In this document: positions 1-8,430 of the stretch, in pieces
Numbering within the stretch: the stretch's first letter is position 1
Layout of the letters: each line of letters begins with the position of its first letter
Origin: Clostridia bacterium
Lineage (GTDB): Bacteria > Bacillota > Clostridia > Oscillospirales > CAG-272
Reading direction: 5' to 3'
Assembly: GCA_017463865.1 (NCBI GenBank)
Contig: JAFTOI010000016.1
Span: forward strand, 1 to 49,275
DNA: 49,275 nt
Made by a program: the position numbers and the translations under genes
The notes under the pieces: generated by a model
Told to the model about the DNA's origin: nothing
Database searches by the model: none
The model's input: the letters and a program-made list of their open reading frames with translations, nothing else

Positions 1-2893
1 CCAGCTTGGCAGGGAGGTCGGTCAGGTGCGCGTCGGGGTAGACAAAATCGAAACGGGCGCGCAGGGTGTCGAGCAGTGCGTCGTCGGCGACGGCCGGCGC
101 AGGCGCCGGCTCGGCGGGGGCCTGCGCGAACGGCTCGGCGGCCGCATCGGCGGGGATGACGATCCGGTAATGATCCTCCGGCGTGCCGGCAAGGGCGGTC
201 AGCACCCAGTCGAGATAGCAGGAGCAGCGCATCAGCGAATCCTGCCCGGCCAGCGCGCGGCGGTGTTCGGCTTCGAGCAGAACATCGTCCGGCGATTTTT
301 TCTTTTTGCACTGCGCCGTCAGATAGAGCCGCTCGCGGGCGCGAGTGAGGGCGACGTAGAGGACGCGCATCTCCTCCTCGATCTGCCCGTCGGCGATATG
401 CGCGGCAACGGCCTCGCGGATGGGGGTCGTGCGCCGGGCGAAGCCGGTCTCGTCGCGCAGGCGGAGCGCGACGCCGGCGTCGTGGTCGAAGAGCAGATTC
501 TCGCCCGTGTCCCGCAGATTGAAGCGCCGCCCGAGACCGCAGACAAAGCAGACCGGGAACTCGAGGCCCTTCGACTGGTGGATGGTCAGGATCCGTACGG
601 CGTCGCCGGGCGCTGACGCGGGTGCTTCAATTTTCGTCCCCTCGGCAATGATGTCGTCCAGATAGCGGATGAAGTTGTAGAGCCCCTTGTAGGAGCTGGC
701 CTCAAAGCGGCGGGCGTAGTCGTAGAGCAGATGCAGGTTGGCGCGCTTCTGCTCGGGGGTGCGCTGCTCGTCGTCGCCCGCACCGGCGTAGGCCAGCACG
801 GCGGTGTCGCGGTAGAGCTGATCGAGCAGCCGGTCGACCGGCGTGCCCTCGGCCATGGCGCGGTAGTCAGCGAGCCGGTCAAGGAACTGCCGCCCCTTCG
901 CCCAGCCATGCTCGTCGGTGTAGCGGACGAGGGCGGCGTAAAGCGGCTCCTTCGGCTCAGGCGAGGCCTGGCGGACGGCAATCAGCTCGTCGAGGGTGAA
1001 GCCGAAGAGGGGGGAGCGCAGGGTGCCGGCGAGGTAGACGTCGCGGTTGGGGTTGTCGATGGTGTTGAGCAGACAGAGCATCATCAGCACCTCGGGGTTC
1101 TCGAAAAAGTCGTCCGCGCCCCCTGACTCGCAGGGGATGCCGGCGTCCTCGAGGGCCAGCGTGAGCTGATCGGCGCCGGTCTTGGCGCGCATGAGAATGG
1201 CAATGTCGGAGGCTTTGATCGGCGAGCCGTCGTCGAGGCGGCCGTCGTACAGCAGGCGTGCGATCTCGGCGGCGATGTAGCGGTATTCGGGGGTGAGATC
1301 GTCCTCCTCGTCCTCGTCATCGCCGGCGTCGGGCGGGCAGAGGGCGACAGTGACGGGAACAGGCTCCGCGCCGTCGGGCGCACCTTTGCCGCAGACGAGA
1401 TCGTCGGCGGGAACATAGCCGATCGACTGGCCGCAGCGGCCGAAGAGGTAGGCGAAGATGCGGTTGGAGACGTCGATGACCGGACGGTCACAGCGGAAGT
1501 TGTTCGACATGAAGATAGAGGCGCAGTCGCAGTCGTCGTCCTCACCGAGGGCGGGGAAGGCGCGGCGGTAGTCGGCGAAGATGGCGGGCTCGGCGCCGCG
1601 GAAGCGGTAGATGCTCTGCTTGATATCGCCGACCATGAAGCGGGTGCGCGGACGGGCGAGCGCCCGGAAAATGCGGTCCTGCACGGCGTTGACGTCCTGA
1701 TATTCGTCGATGCAGATGACATCGAACCCATCCGCCAGCGCCCGCGCAATGTCGCTGTCCTCACCGTTCTCGTCGACCAGCAGGGCAAGGGTATACCGCT
1801 CAATATCGGAAAAATCGCAAATGCCGCGGCGTTTTTTCTCGGCGGTGAGGCGGTCATCGTAGTCGGCAAGGAGACTGTGCAGCTGTTCGATAACGCCGGC
1901 GGTCTCGTCAATGACGGCAGTCAGCGCGTCGGGCGGGAGGGAGAAGAAGTCGTCGGCGAGCGCGGCGCGGGCCTCTTTGAATTCGTCGCGGGCCAGCTTC
2001 CATCGCTCGCTCTCCTCGCTCTTGGCCTCGCCGCGCAGTGAGCCGAGGCGGAGCGGGGCATAGGCGCAGACGGCATCGCGCAGGGCAGTGTAGTCGCGGG
2101 TCTCGAGGGCGGCGAGAACGGCGGCAATGTGGTCGCGGTCGGCTGAGAAGGCGGGGAGATAGGCCTTCGCCATGCCGGCGTCGTCGGCCATGTCGTCAAG
2201 GGCGCGGGTGTATGTATCTGCGGCGTCGGCGTAGAGACGGCGGGTACGGTCTGCGACGATCTTCCCCCACCCCGTCTCGAGTGACAGGCCGCCCTCACGC
2301 AGAGCAGCGGCGCTCTGCGCGAGGTAACCGATCCCCTCGGGATAGGCGGCCAGCTTGTTGTAGAGGCCGAGAAAGGTGTCGGCGAGGGAGGCGTCACTGC
2401 GCGCGCCGGTGAAGTGGTCGGCCAGGTCGCCGAAGGCAGGATCGGCGGCGTAGCGCTGGCCGATCAGCTCGTCCATCAGCGAACGGGAGAGCACGCCGGC
2501 CTCGGCCTCGTCGGCGACGCGGAACTGCGCGGGCAGGCCAAGACGCTGGAAGTTGGCACGGATGAGCTCAAGGCAGTAGGCGTGGATGGTGCTGATCTTG
2601 GCCGAGCTGAGGGCGAGCAGCTGACGGTGCAGGTGCTTGTTCTGCGGGTCGGCGGCAAGGGCGTCGCCCAGCGCTCGTGAGATGCGCTGGCGCAGCTCGG
2701 CCGCGGCGGCGCGGGTGAAGGTGACGATCAGCATCCGCTCGAGCGAAGCCGGCTCGGCCGGGTCGGTCAGCAGGCGGATGATGCGCTCGGTCAGGACAGT
2801 CGTCTTACCCGAGCCGGCCGCCGCCGAGACGAGCAGGGTCTTCCCCCGGGTCTCGATGGCGGCAAGCTGCTCGGTCGTCCAATTGCGTGGCAT
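1..2893 (-). CDS. addA: AddA helicase-nuclease subunit (partial, C-terminus off the window)
   Basis: ATP-dependent 3'-5' helicase and nuclease subunit of AddAB, which resects double-strand breaks for RecA loading. About 964 codons are visible. Seen: Walker A GSGKT at residues 27-31, the UvrD-type motifs IDEYQD and GDIKQSIYRFRG, SKGLEFPV, and VALTRARERLYL near the left edge. The C-terminal RecB-type nuclease domain must lie beyond base 1, since the family is usually about 1,150-1,250 residues. The ATG at 2893 is preceded by a GGAGG site. It follows addB by 58 bases on the same strand, as in other Firmicutes, so it is almost certainly the last visible gene of the operon starting near 8200. Confidence 0.96.
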   Translation of the reverse strand, partial: MPRNWTTEQLAAIETRGKTLLVSAAAGSGKTTVLTERIIRLLTDPAEPASLERMLIVTFTRAAAAELRQRISRALGDALAADPQNKHLHRQLLALSSAKISTIHAYCLELIRANFQRLGLPAQFRVADEAEAGVLSRSLMDELIGQRYAADPAFGDLADHFTGARSDASLADTFLGLYNKLAAYPEGIGYLAQSAAALREGGLSLETGWGKIVADRTRRLYADAADTYTRALDDMADDAGMAKAYLPAFSADRDHIAAVLAALETRDYTALRDAVCAYAPLRLGSLRGEAKSEESERWKLARDEFKEARAALADDFFSLPPDALTAVIDETAGVIEQLHSLLADYDDRLTAEKKRRGICDFSDIERYTLALLVDENGEDSDIARALADGFDVICIDEYQDVNAVQDRIFRALARPRTRFMVGDIKQSIYRFRGAEPAIFADYRRAFPALGEDDDCDCASIFMSNNFRCDRPVIDVSNRIFAYLFGRCGQSIGYVPADDLVCGKGAPDGAEPVPVTVALCPPDAGDDEDEEDDLTPEYRYIAAEIARLLYDGRLDDGSPIKASDIAILMRAKTGADQLTLALEDAGIPCESGGADDFFENPEVLMMLCLLNTIDNPNRDVYLAGTLRSPLFGFTLDELIAVRQASPEPKEPLYAALVRYTDEHGWAKGRQFLDRLADYRAMAEGTPVDRLLDQLYRDTAVLAYAGAGDDEQRTPEQKRANLHLLYDYARRFEASSYKGLYNFIRYLDDIIAEGTKIEAPASAPGDAVRILTIHQSKGLEFPVCFVCGLGRRFNLRDTGENLLFDHDAGVALRLRDETGFARRTTPIREAVAAHIADGQIEEEMRVLYVALTRARERLYLTAQCKKKKSPDDVLLEAEHRRALAGQDSLMRCSCYLDWVLTALAGTPEDHYRIVIPADAAAEPFAQAPAEPAPAPAVADDALLDTLRARFDFVYPDAHLTDLPAKL

Positions 2894-2951
2894 TGAGGAA
2901 CCTCCAAAGTTTGCACTGCGCTGTGGTTCACAGCGGGAATTTACAATTTGT

Positions 2952-5900
2952 TCATCGCTTTGCGGCGCGGCAGATCGGCTTGGCGGAGCAGGTCTGGCAC
3001 GGGTAGGTGCCGGTGTGACGCTTCGGCCGGGCGTGGGCTTGTCCAGCGCGGAGCTCGCCGGCGACGCGGCGGATGGTGCTGCCCAGCTTGCGGTAGAGGT
3101 CGTCAAACTCCTCGGCCGACGCGCGCGACTCGGGGGAATTGAGCCCCTTTTTGAGCAGCTTGCAGGGGATGTACTTGCCCGACAGCTCACTGTCCATGGC
3201 GCGCAGGACCTCCTCGTCGTCGAGGACGATGCCCCGGCGGGTCAGGCGGGCGTCGGCCTGTGCGACGATCTCATCGGCGGTCGTGTCTGCCTCGACGGCG
3301 AGGTCGGGGGCGAGGGCGGTGCAGTAGAGCATGCCGGCCGGGGTCAGCTCAGCGTCGGGCGGGAGGCCGAGGCGCTCGCGCAGCTGGGGCGAGCGGCTGC
3401 GGCAGAGGGTGAAGAGGTAGAGCAGCAGCTGAAGATTGTAGCCGATCTCGATGTCGCCCCGGTCGAAGGGCTTGCTGCCGGTCTTGTAGTCGACGACGCG
3501 CAGATAATAGCGGCCGTTCTCGGCCTGCCAGAGGTCGACGCGGTCGATGATGCCGCCCAGCCACACCGGCGTGCCGTCAGGCAGGTCGAAGACCAGCGGC
3601 TCGGGGGAGCCGGGCGCGCCGCGCCGGATGGGCAGCTCGAAGAGGACGGGGACGAAGCGGCTCTGGCGGAACTCGGTGAGCAGGTTGTCGATGAGCAGCC
3701 GCGACAGGCGGCGGAGGCGGGTGAAGAGGTGTGCTGTCCGCGCTGAGGCGGGGATACCGGTGAAGAGGTCGTGCAGATAGGATTCGATCACGGTATCGAG
3801 CTGCGCGGTCAGCTCGGCTTCGGTCTCGGGCAGGTGCAGGACGCCGTCGACGGTCAGGGCGGCGAAGAAGCGCTCGAGGACGGCGTGAACGTAGGTGCCC
3901 ACGCTGTCGTAGCCGATCTGCGCCGGGCGCTCGTCGCGCAGGGCGAGCAGATATCGGCAGAAGTAGGCAAAGGGACAACCGACGTAGCAGTCGAGCCGCG
4001 ACTGGCTCAGCTGCATTCGCGCGCCGAAGAGGGCGTCGGCTGTCTCGGGGGAGAGGGTGCAGTCACGCTCGGTGATGGGGATATCGAGGGCGGCAGTGCG
4101 GGCGGCGTAGTCGGGATCGGCGGCAAAAAGGCGGCGCAGGGCGTCGCCCTCGGGCGTGCCGCCAAGCAGGGCGGTGTAGGGGAAGGCGGTTTCGCGCGCC
4201 CAGAGGCGGTCGAGGGCGGGCTGTTCCTCCCAGACGGCCGGCCTGCGGCCGAGCAGCAGGGTGATGCGGCTCATGGCGAGGGAGGGAAGTACCTCGCGCC
4301 CGTCGGTGCCGGTGCGGTGGCAGAGGCAGATGAGCCGTTCGCGGGGCGTGGTCACGGCGCGGTAGACGAAAAAGAGCTCCTGTGCGGCGCGGCGGTCGCC
4401 GCCCGGCGAGAGGTCGAGGCCGAGTGTCTCGAGGGTGCGCTTGTCCTGGTCGGTAAAGAAGCCGCCGTCGGCCAGCGCCTGCGGGAATTCGGCCTCGTTG
4501 AGGCCGAGCAGGATGGCGCAGCGGGGGGAATCGGCGCGGAGCATCGAGGCCGAGCCGATGGTGACCTGGTCGGCGGCGGTGGGAATGGTGCCGATGTCGG
4601 TCTCGGCGAGGATCAGCCGGAGGGCATCGGCAAACTCAGCGGCGGTGCAGGGCTCGTCCCCGAAGGCGGTGACCAGTTGATCGAGAGCATCGAGCAGGAT
4701 GTTCCAGAGCTGGATCAGCTCGGCCGCCTCGGCGGCGCGGCCCCGTTCGGTCTCGTGCGCGGCGCGGGTCTGGAGCTGGCCGGGCAGGTCGATGCGGGTG
4801 AGGTAGGCGTAGACGGCGGTCGCGCAGTCGGTGGCTGTAGCAGCTTCGTCAAGGGCGGCGAAGAGGTCGAGCAGGGGGGCGGTGAGTGCCTCGCGCAGGT
4901 CGTTGAGGCGGGCCAGCTGGGCGGCGGCGCGGTCGGTGTGTTCGGTGACGTAGCCGTCGGGATCCATCGTCCAGCCGCCGGGGGCGGTGATGGCGCTGCC
5001 CTGCAGCTGCCAGCGGGTGATGTAGTCCTCGAGCCGGTCGACATCGGCACGGTCGAGGCCGGTACAGCCGGTCTTGAGGTAGGTGAGCAGATCGCTCTGC
5101 CGCCAGTTCCAGGCGCGCAGGGCGAGGGCCGAGAGCAGCAGCTTGATCACCGGCTTGGTGGTGACATCGGTGCGCTGGCTGAGGAAGAAGGGGATGCCCG
5201 CCCGCTCCAGTTCGGCGTCAAGGATGCCCCGCCAGCGGTCGGTGTCGCGGACGATGAGGACGATATCGCGGTATCGCATGCCCCCCTGCACCAGTGCCGC
5301 GATGCGGGAGGCGGCGCACTCTGCCTCGGCGAAGGGATCGGCGCAGGTGAAGAGCTCGACGGCGTCGCTGTCGGGGATGGCGGCCGCGTCCTCCATGCGC
5401 CAGAGCTGCCGGCCGAGGGCGGCGAGGGTAGCGTTGTCGGTGCGGCGCACTGTCTCGAGCCGCTCGAGCTTGACCGGGCAGTCGATCTGCGCCGCCATGC
5501 GGCGCAGGACGGCGACGGTACGGGTGATCTCGGCAAAATGGAGAGCGTCGGTGGCGGGGCTGTCGCAGCAGAGGGCGACGGTCAGTTCCTCGGCTTGCCG
5601 GGCAAGGCGGGTGAGGACGGCCAGCTCGCTTGCCGGAAAGCTGGTGAAGGAGTCCACGAAGATATGCGCGCCCCGGAAGAGGGGATGCTCGTCGAGCAGA
5701 GCGGCGAGGCGGCAGAGGTCATCCTCGCTGTCGTCCCAGCGCTCGCCGAGGCGGGCGTCGTAGCCCCCCAGCACAAGCGACAGATCGCGCAGCTTGCGCG
5801 ACAGCGCGCTGTCGGCGGGCAGGCTGTCGGCGGCCTGCTCGAGCCGGTCGGGGGTGATGGCGTAGGCCTTGCACTCGGAGACGGCCGCGCGCATCAGCGA

Positions 5901-6251
5901 CGTCAGCGCGGCGTCGTTTTTGGCCCGCTCGCCGTACTCGCCGAGGAAGGGCGAGAGGGCGCGCAGGGTCTGCCACATGACCAGCGACCGTCCGCCCGGC
6001 GTGATGCCGCGGTAGGAGAGGCCGCCGACCTGTCGGAAGACGTGATTGGCCAGCCGCGAGAAGTTGAAGACCTCGAAGCGCAGCTGGGCAGAGGGAGGCA
6101 GGGCGGCCATGATCTCGCGCTCGCGCGCGACGGCCTCCTGCTCGGGGACGAGCAGGTAGGCATGTCCCCCGGCAGCCAGCACGTCGGCCATGCGTGCGAG
6201 GATGGCGGTCGATTTACCACTCCCGGCCTCGCCGCAGAGGAGGCGGATCAC
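2952..6251 (-). CDS. addB: AddB helicase-nuclease subunit
   Basis: Second subunit of AddAB, with an inactive helicase fold plus a RecB-type nuclease domain and an iron-sulfur staple. The protein is 1,099 residues, close to the family norm. Seen: Walker A GSGKST at 10-15; nuclease motif VVDYKTGS after an IIDRVD stretch in the last third; Cys755/759 in CYVGC; and Cys1085, 1088 and 1094 at the C-terminus, with the spacing known for the 4Fe-4S ligands of Bacillus AddB. The start codon is GTG at 6251 and overlaps the mgsA stop by four bases (GTGA), implying translational coupling. The gap to addA is 58 bases. Confidence 0.97.
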   Translation of the reverse strand: MIRLLCGEAGSGKSTAILARMADVLAAGGHAYLLVPEQEAVAREREIMAALPPSAQLRFEVFNFSRLANHVFRQVGGLSYRGITPGGRSLVMWQTLRALSPFLGEYGERAKNDAALTSLMRAAVSECKAYAITPDRLEQAADSLPADSALSRKLRDLSLVLGGYDARLGERWDDSEDDLCRLAALLDEHPLFRGAHIFVDSFTSFPASELAVLTRLARQAEELTVALCCDSPATDALHFAEITRTVAVLRRMAAQIDCPVKLERLETVRRTDNATLAALGRQLWRMEDAAAIPDSDAVELFTCADPFAEAECAASRIAALVQGGMRYRDIVLIVRDTDRWRGILDAELERAGIPFFLSQRTDVTTKPVIKLLLSALALRAWNWRQSDLLTYLKTGCTGLDRADVDRLEDYITRWQLQGSAITAPGGWTMDPDGYVTEHTDRAAAQLARLNDLREALTAPLLDLFAALDEAATATDCATAVYAYLTRIDLPGQLQTRAAHETERGRAAEAAELIQLWNILLDALDQLVTAFGDEPCTAAEFADALRLILAETDIGTIPTAADQVTIGSASMLRADSPRCAILLGLNEAEFPQALADGGFFTDQDKRTLETLGLDLSPGGDRRAAQELFFVYRAVTTPRERLICLCHRTGTDGREVLPSLAMSRITLLLGRRPAVWEEQPALDRLWARETAFPYTALLGGTPEGDALRRLFAADPDYAARTAALDIPITERDCTLSPETADALFGARMQLSQSRLDCYVGCPFAYFCRYLLALRDERPAQIGYDSVGTYVHAVLERFFAALTVDGVLHLPETEAELTAQLDTVIESYLHDLFTGIPASARTAHLFTRLRRLSRLLIDNLLTEFRQSRFVPVLFELPIRRGAPGSPEPLVFDLPDGTPVWLGGIIDRVDLWQAENGRYYLRVVDYKTGSKPFDRGDIEIGYNLQLLLYLFTLCRSRSPQLRERLGLPPDAELTPAGMLYCTALAPDLAVEADTTADEIVAQADARLTRRGIVLDDEEVLRAMDSELSGKYIPCKLLKKGLNSPESRASAEEFDDLYRKLGSTIRRVAGELRAGQAHARPKRHTGTYPCQTCSAKPICRAAKR

Positions 6252-6733
6252 AGCTGCTCACCTGCCGCGAAGGCGGCGGCGCGGCTGTCGGCGGCGGCCT
6301 TGAAGTTGGTGATGGGGCGGGTGTACTCGCTGTCCATCAGGGGGGAGCGGATCATGAAATCGGCGGTGGCGGGGTTATTGGCGATCGGGATATCGTAGAC
6401 GAGGGCGATGCGCAGCAGGGCCTTGACGTCGGGGTCGTGTGGCTGGGCGGTCAGCGGGTCCCAGAAGAAGATGACGCAGTCGATCTGCCCCTCGGCGATG
6501 CGGGAGCCGATCTGCTGGTCGCCGCCGAGGGGGCCGGAGTTGTAGGCGCGGACGGGCAGGCCGGTCTCGTCGGCGATGATGCGGGCGGTGGTGCCGGTGC
6601 CGCAGAGGCGGTGATGGGCGAGGCGGTCGCGGTTGGCCTTGACCCATGCGAGCATGGCGGATTTTTTGTTGTCGTGGGCGATGAGAGCGATGGTCTTCTG
6701 GGCGGGCAGGGTGAGTTCGACGGTCTGGTACAT
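6248..6733 (-). CDS. mgsA: Methylglyoxal synthase
   Basis: Converts dihydroxyacetone phosphate to methylglyoxal and phosphate, a bypass of lower glycolysis used under phosphate limitation or sugar-phosphate stress; cytosolic. The 161-residue protein has the full family signature: His20, the catalytic Asp72 in GPLGGDQQIG, and His99 and Asp102 in DPLTAQPHDPDVKAL. These match His19/Asp71/His98/Asp101 of the E. coli enzyme. The ATG at 6733 has an AGGAAA ribosome site. It sits between a membrane protein gene (22 bases upstream) and addB (4-base overlap). The association with addAB looks like operon convenience, not a shared pathway. Confidence 0.96.
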   Translation of the reverse strand: MYQTVELTLPAQKTIALIAHDNKKSAMLAWVKANRDRLAHHRLCGTGTTARIIADETGLPVRAYNSGPLGGDQQIGSRIAEGQIDCVIFFWDPLTAQPHDPDVKALLRIALVYDIPIANNPATADFMIRSPLMDSEYTRPITNFKAAADSRAAAFAAGEQL

Positions 6734-6755
6734 GGCGGGTTTCCTTTCTCGGACA

Positions 6756-7361
6756 TCAGTAGAGTATCGTCACGCGGGCGCTGTTCGGGCGCAGGACGCG
6801 GCGGCGGAGCGAAAAAAAGTAGTGGCGGCGGATGAGATAGAGGTTCTCACCGTCGCGTCGCATGGTCACATAGGCGCGCCCGTGGCTGCGCCAGAAATAG
6901 GGCGAGACGACGATGACGGCGCTGTCGGCACGGTCGGCGAGCGCGCGCACCATGCCGTGAAAGTAGCTGTCCGGCTCGAGCGCGCCGCGTGCGGCGACGC
7001 AGACGTAGATGTGCCGCCCGGCCAGGTGCGCAGACAGCGCGGCATTGCAGCGGCGGTGCTGGAGGAGGCCGACTGACAGCATCACGCCTGCGCCGACCAG
7101 CAGTGGCAGCCCGGCGGCCAGCAGGGCGGTCACGGCCAGCAGGAAGACAGCGGAGGTCTCAAGCCAGGTCAGGATGATCGTCGACCAGCGCAGGATAGCC
7201 GACAGCAGCCGCCAGCGGCGCACGGCGGTGAGCAGCTGCTGCCACAGCCCCCACAGCGAGGTCGCGCGCAAGCTGGCCAGCAGATAGGCAAAATAGCTGT
7301 TTTGGCCGAGCCGAGCCGCCTCGGCGCTCCGGCGGTCAAGCTGTTCGCGGCGGTCACACAC
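6756..7361 (-). CDS. Hypothetical membrane protein, no family recognised
   Basis: I do not recognise this 201-residue protein. It has a basic, cytosolic-looking N-terminus, two adjacent hydrophobic segments at about residues 60-100 (a likely helical hairpin), and an Arg-rich C-terminal half. The C-terminal half contains VIVVSPYFWRSHGRAY and ends close to VTILY, which could form a small alpha/beta domain. The GTG start at 7361 overlaps the end of the upstream Fe-S protein gene by eight bases, and mgsA follows 22 bases later, so translation is coupled within the operon. The conserved-looking tail suggests a real protein. No function can be assigned from sequence alone. Confidence 0.7.
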   Translation of the reverse strand: MCDRREQLDRRSAEAARLGQNSYFAYLLASLRATSLWGLWQQLLTAVRRWRLLSAILRWSTIILTWLETSAVFLLAVTALLAAGLPLLVGAGVMLSVGLLQHRRCNAALSAHLAGRHIYVCVAARGALEPDSYFHGMVRALADRADSAVIVVSPYFWRSHGRAYVTMRRDGENLYLIRRHYFFSLRRRVLRPNSARVTILY

Positions 7362-8175
7362 GGCTGGTCTCCTCCATCAGGCGCAGGTTGCGCAGGATCA
7401 CGGCGCGGCCGCGCCAGGCGTAGGCGCGGCGGGCGAAGGTATCATCGTCCATGGCTTCGACGATGGCGGCGGTCAGGTGCGGGATGCGGTCAGCGGTGAA
7501 GGCGGGGAGGGGGGCGCAGACGGCGGCGCGGTTGTGGGGGCAGGCGTTCTGGCAGATGTCGCAGCCCCAGACCGAGCCGTGGGCGATGAGAGCGGCTGCC
7601 TCGTCGGCGGTCAGCTCGCCCTTTTTCTGGGTCAGCGCCGACAGGCAGCGCGACCAGTCCAGCCCGACCGGGCAGGCGGCGCGGCAGGCGCCGCAGTGGG
7701 CGCAGGTGCCGATCTCGCCGGGTGAGGCGTCGGTGGGCAGGTCGGTGATGAGCTCGGCGAGGAAGACGTAGGTGCCGTAGCGTTTTGTGATGATGAGGCC
7801 ATTGTCACCGATGACGCCGAGACCGGCGATGGCGGCGGCGTGGCGCTCGTCGATGGGGGAATGGTCGGCGAAACCGGCAAATTTCGCGCCTGGGAAGTGC
7901 GCCTCGAGCGCCGGGATGAGGCGGGCGAAGAGGGCGGCGGCGATGTGATGATAGTCTGGTGGGATGGCGTAGGCGGAGAGGTTTGCGTCGGTCTCGCCGG
8001 CGGCACGGTAGGGCAGGGCGAGCATGATGACGCTGCCGGCTCCGGCCGGCAGGCCGGCGCGGGCGAGCAGATATGCCCGTGTGACGCGGCAGGCGGCGAG
8101 GGGAACGAGCCCCGCGCAGTCGATCCCCTCGGCGGCGAGCAGGGGGCGGACGGCGTCGAGCGTGAGGTTGGCCAT
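7354..8175 (-). CDS. QueG-like double 4Fe-4S cluster protein (short epoxyqueuosine reductase homologue)
   Basis: Related to epoxyqueuosine reductase QueG, the cobalamin and Fe-S enzyme of the last step of queuosine synthesis. Seen: an Asp-containing ADHSPIDER segment followed by GLGVIGDNGLIIT, matching the QueG active-site region, then two ferredoxin-type clusters, CAHCGACRAACP and CDICQNACPHN. At 273 residues it is about 100 shorter than QueG and lacks a HEAT-repeat tail, which binds tRNA in QueG. It may be a compact QueG or a different corrinoid/Fe-S reductase. queA, the preceding pathway step, is elsewhere in this window (41766). ATG at 8175 with an AGGAGA site; first gene of the operon. 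Confidence 0.82.
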   Translation of the reverse strand: MANLTLDAVRPLLAAEGIDCAGLVPLAACRVTRAYLLARAGLPAGAGSVIMLALPYRAAGETDANLSAYAIPPDYHHIAAALFARLIPALEAHFPGAKFAGFADHSPIDERHAAAIAGLGVIGDNGLIITKRYGTYVFLAELITDLPTDASPGEIGTCAHCGACRAACPVGLDWSRCLSALTQKKGELTADEAAALIAHGSVWGCDICQNACPHNRAAVCAPLPAFTADRIPHLTAAIVEAMDDDTFARRAYAWRGRAVILRNLRLMEETSRV

Positions 8176-8205
8176 GTGCTTCTCCTTTCGGCGGATTCTT
8201 TCTAT

Positions 8206-8234
8206 AGTATACCAGATTTGCGGTCGGAAAACAA
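8206..8234 (-). promoter_or_regulatory. SigA-type promoter of the QueG-like/mgsA/addBA operon
   Basis: On the minus strand TTGTTT (8229-8234) is separated by 17 bases from TATACT (8206-8211), about 30 bases ahead of the ATG at 8175. It is divergent from the htrA promoter in the same 255-base spacer, and no other feature is seen there. Confidence 0.75.
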
Positions 8235-8349
8235 GAGCGGGGGGAGATTTGTGGTGATTTATCTTTTCTTCGACCGACCGTAACCTGACGATGTTTCAAA
8301 ATTCAGCGATTTTTGCTGCCGCCATCATAAAACTGTCACATAAGCGAAT

Positions 8350-8355
8350 TATAAT
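8350..8355 (+). promoter_or_regulatory. Probable -10 element of htrA
   Basis: A perfect TATAAT lies 75 bases ahead of the htrA ATG. No good -35 hexamer is found 16-18 bases upstream (the region reads CATCATAAAAC), which would fit a promoter that depends on an activator such as the neighbouring response regulator. That last point is inference. Confidence 0.5.
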
Positions 8356-8430
8356 ATGGCCGTACCAAAAAAACGAGCGCAGCCTCCGCCGCGCACCACA
8401 TATTGCAGAATTCCAGAAGGAGGAAGTACC

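Noticed and set aside
3771-6398. Long plus-strand open frame of 875 codons opposite addB
   Set aside because: Composition is Gly/Ala/Gln/Glu-rich without domains, and it mirrors the addB codon pattern. It is an antisense shadow caused by GC-rich third positions.
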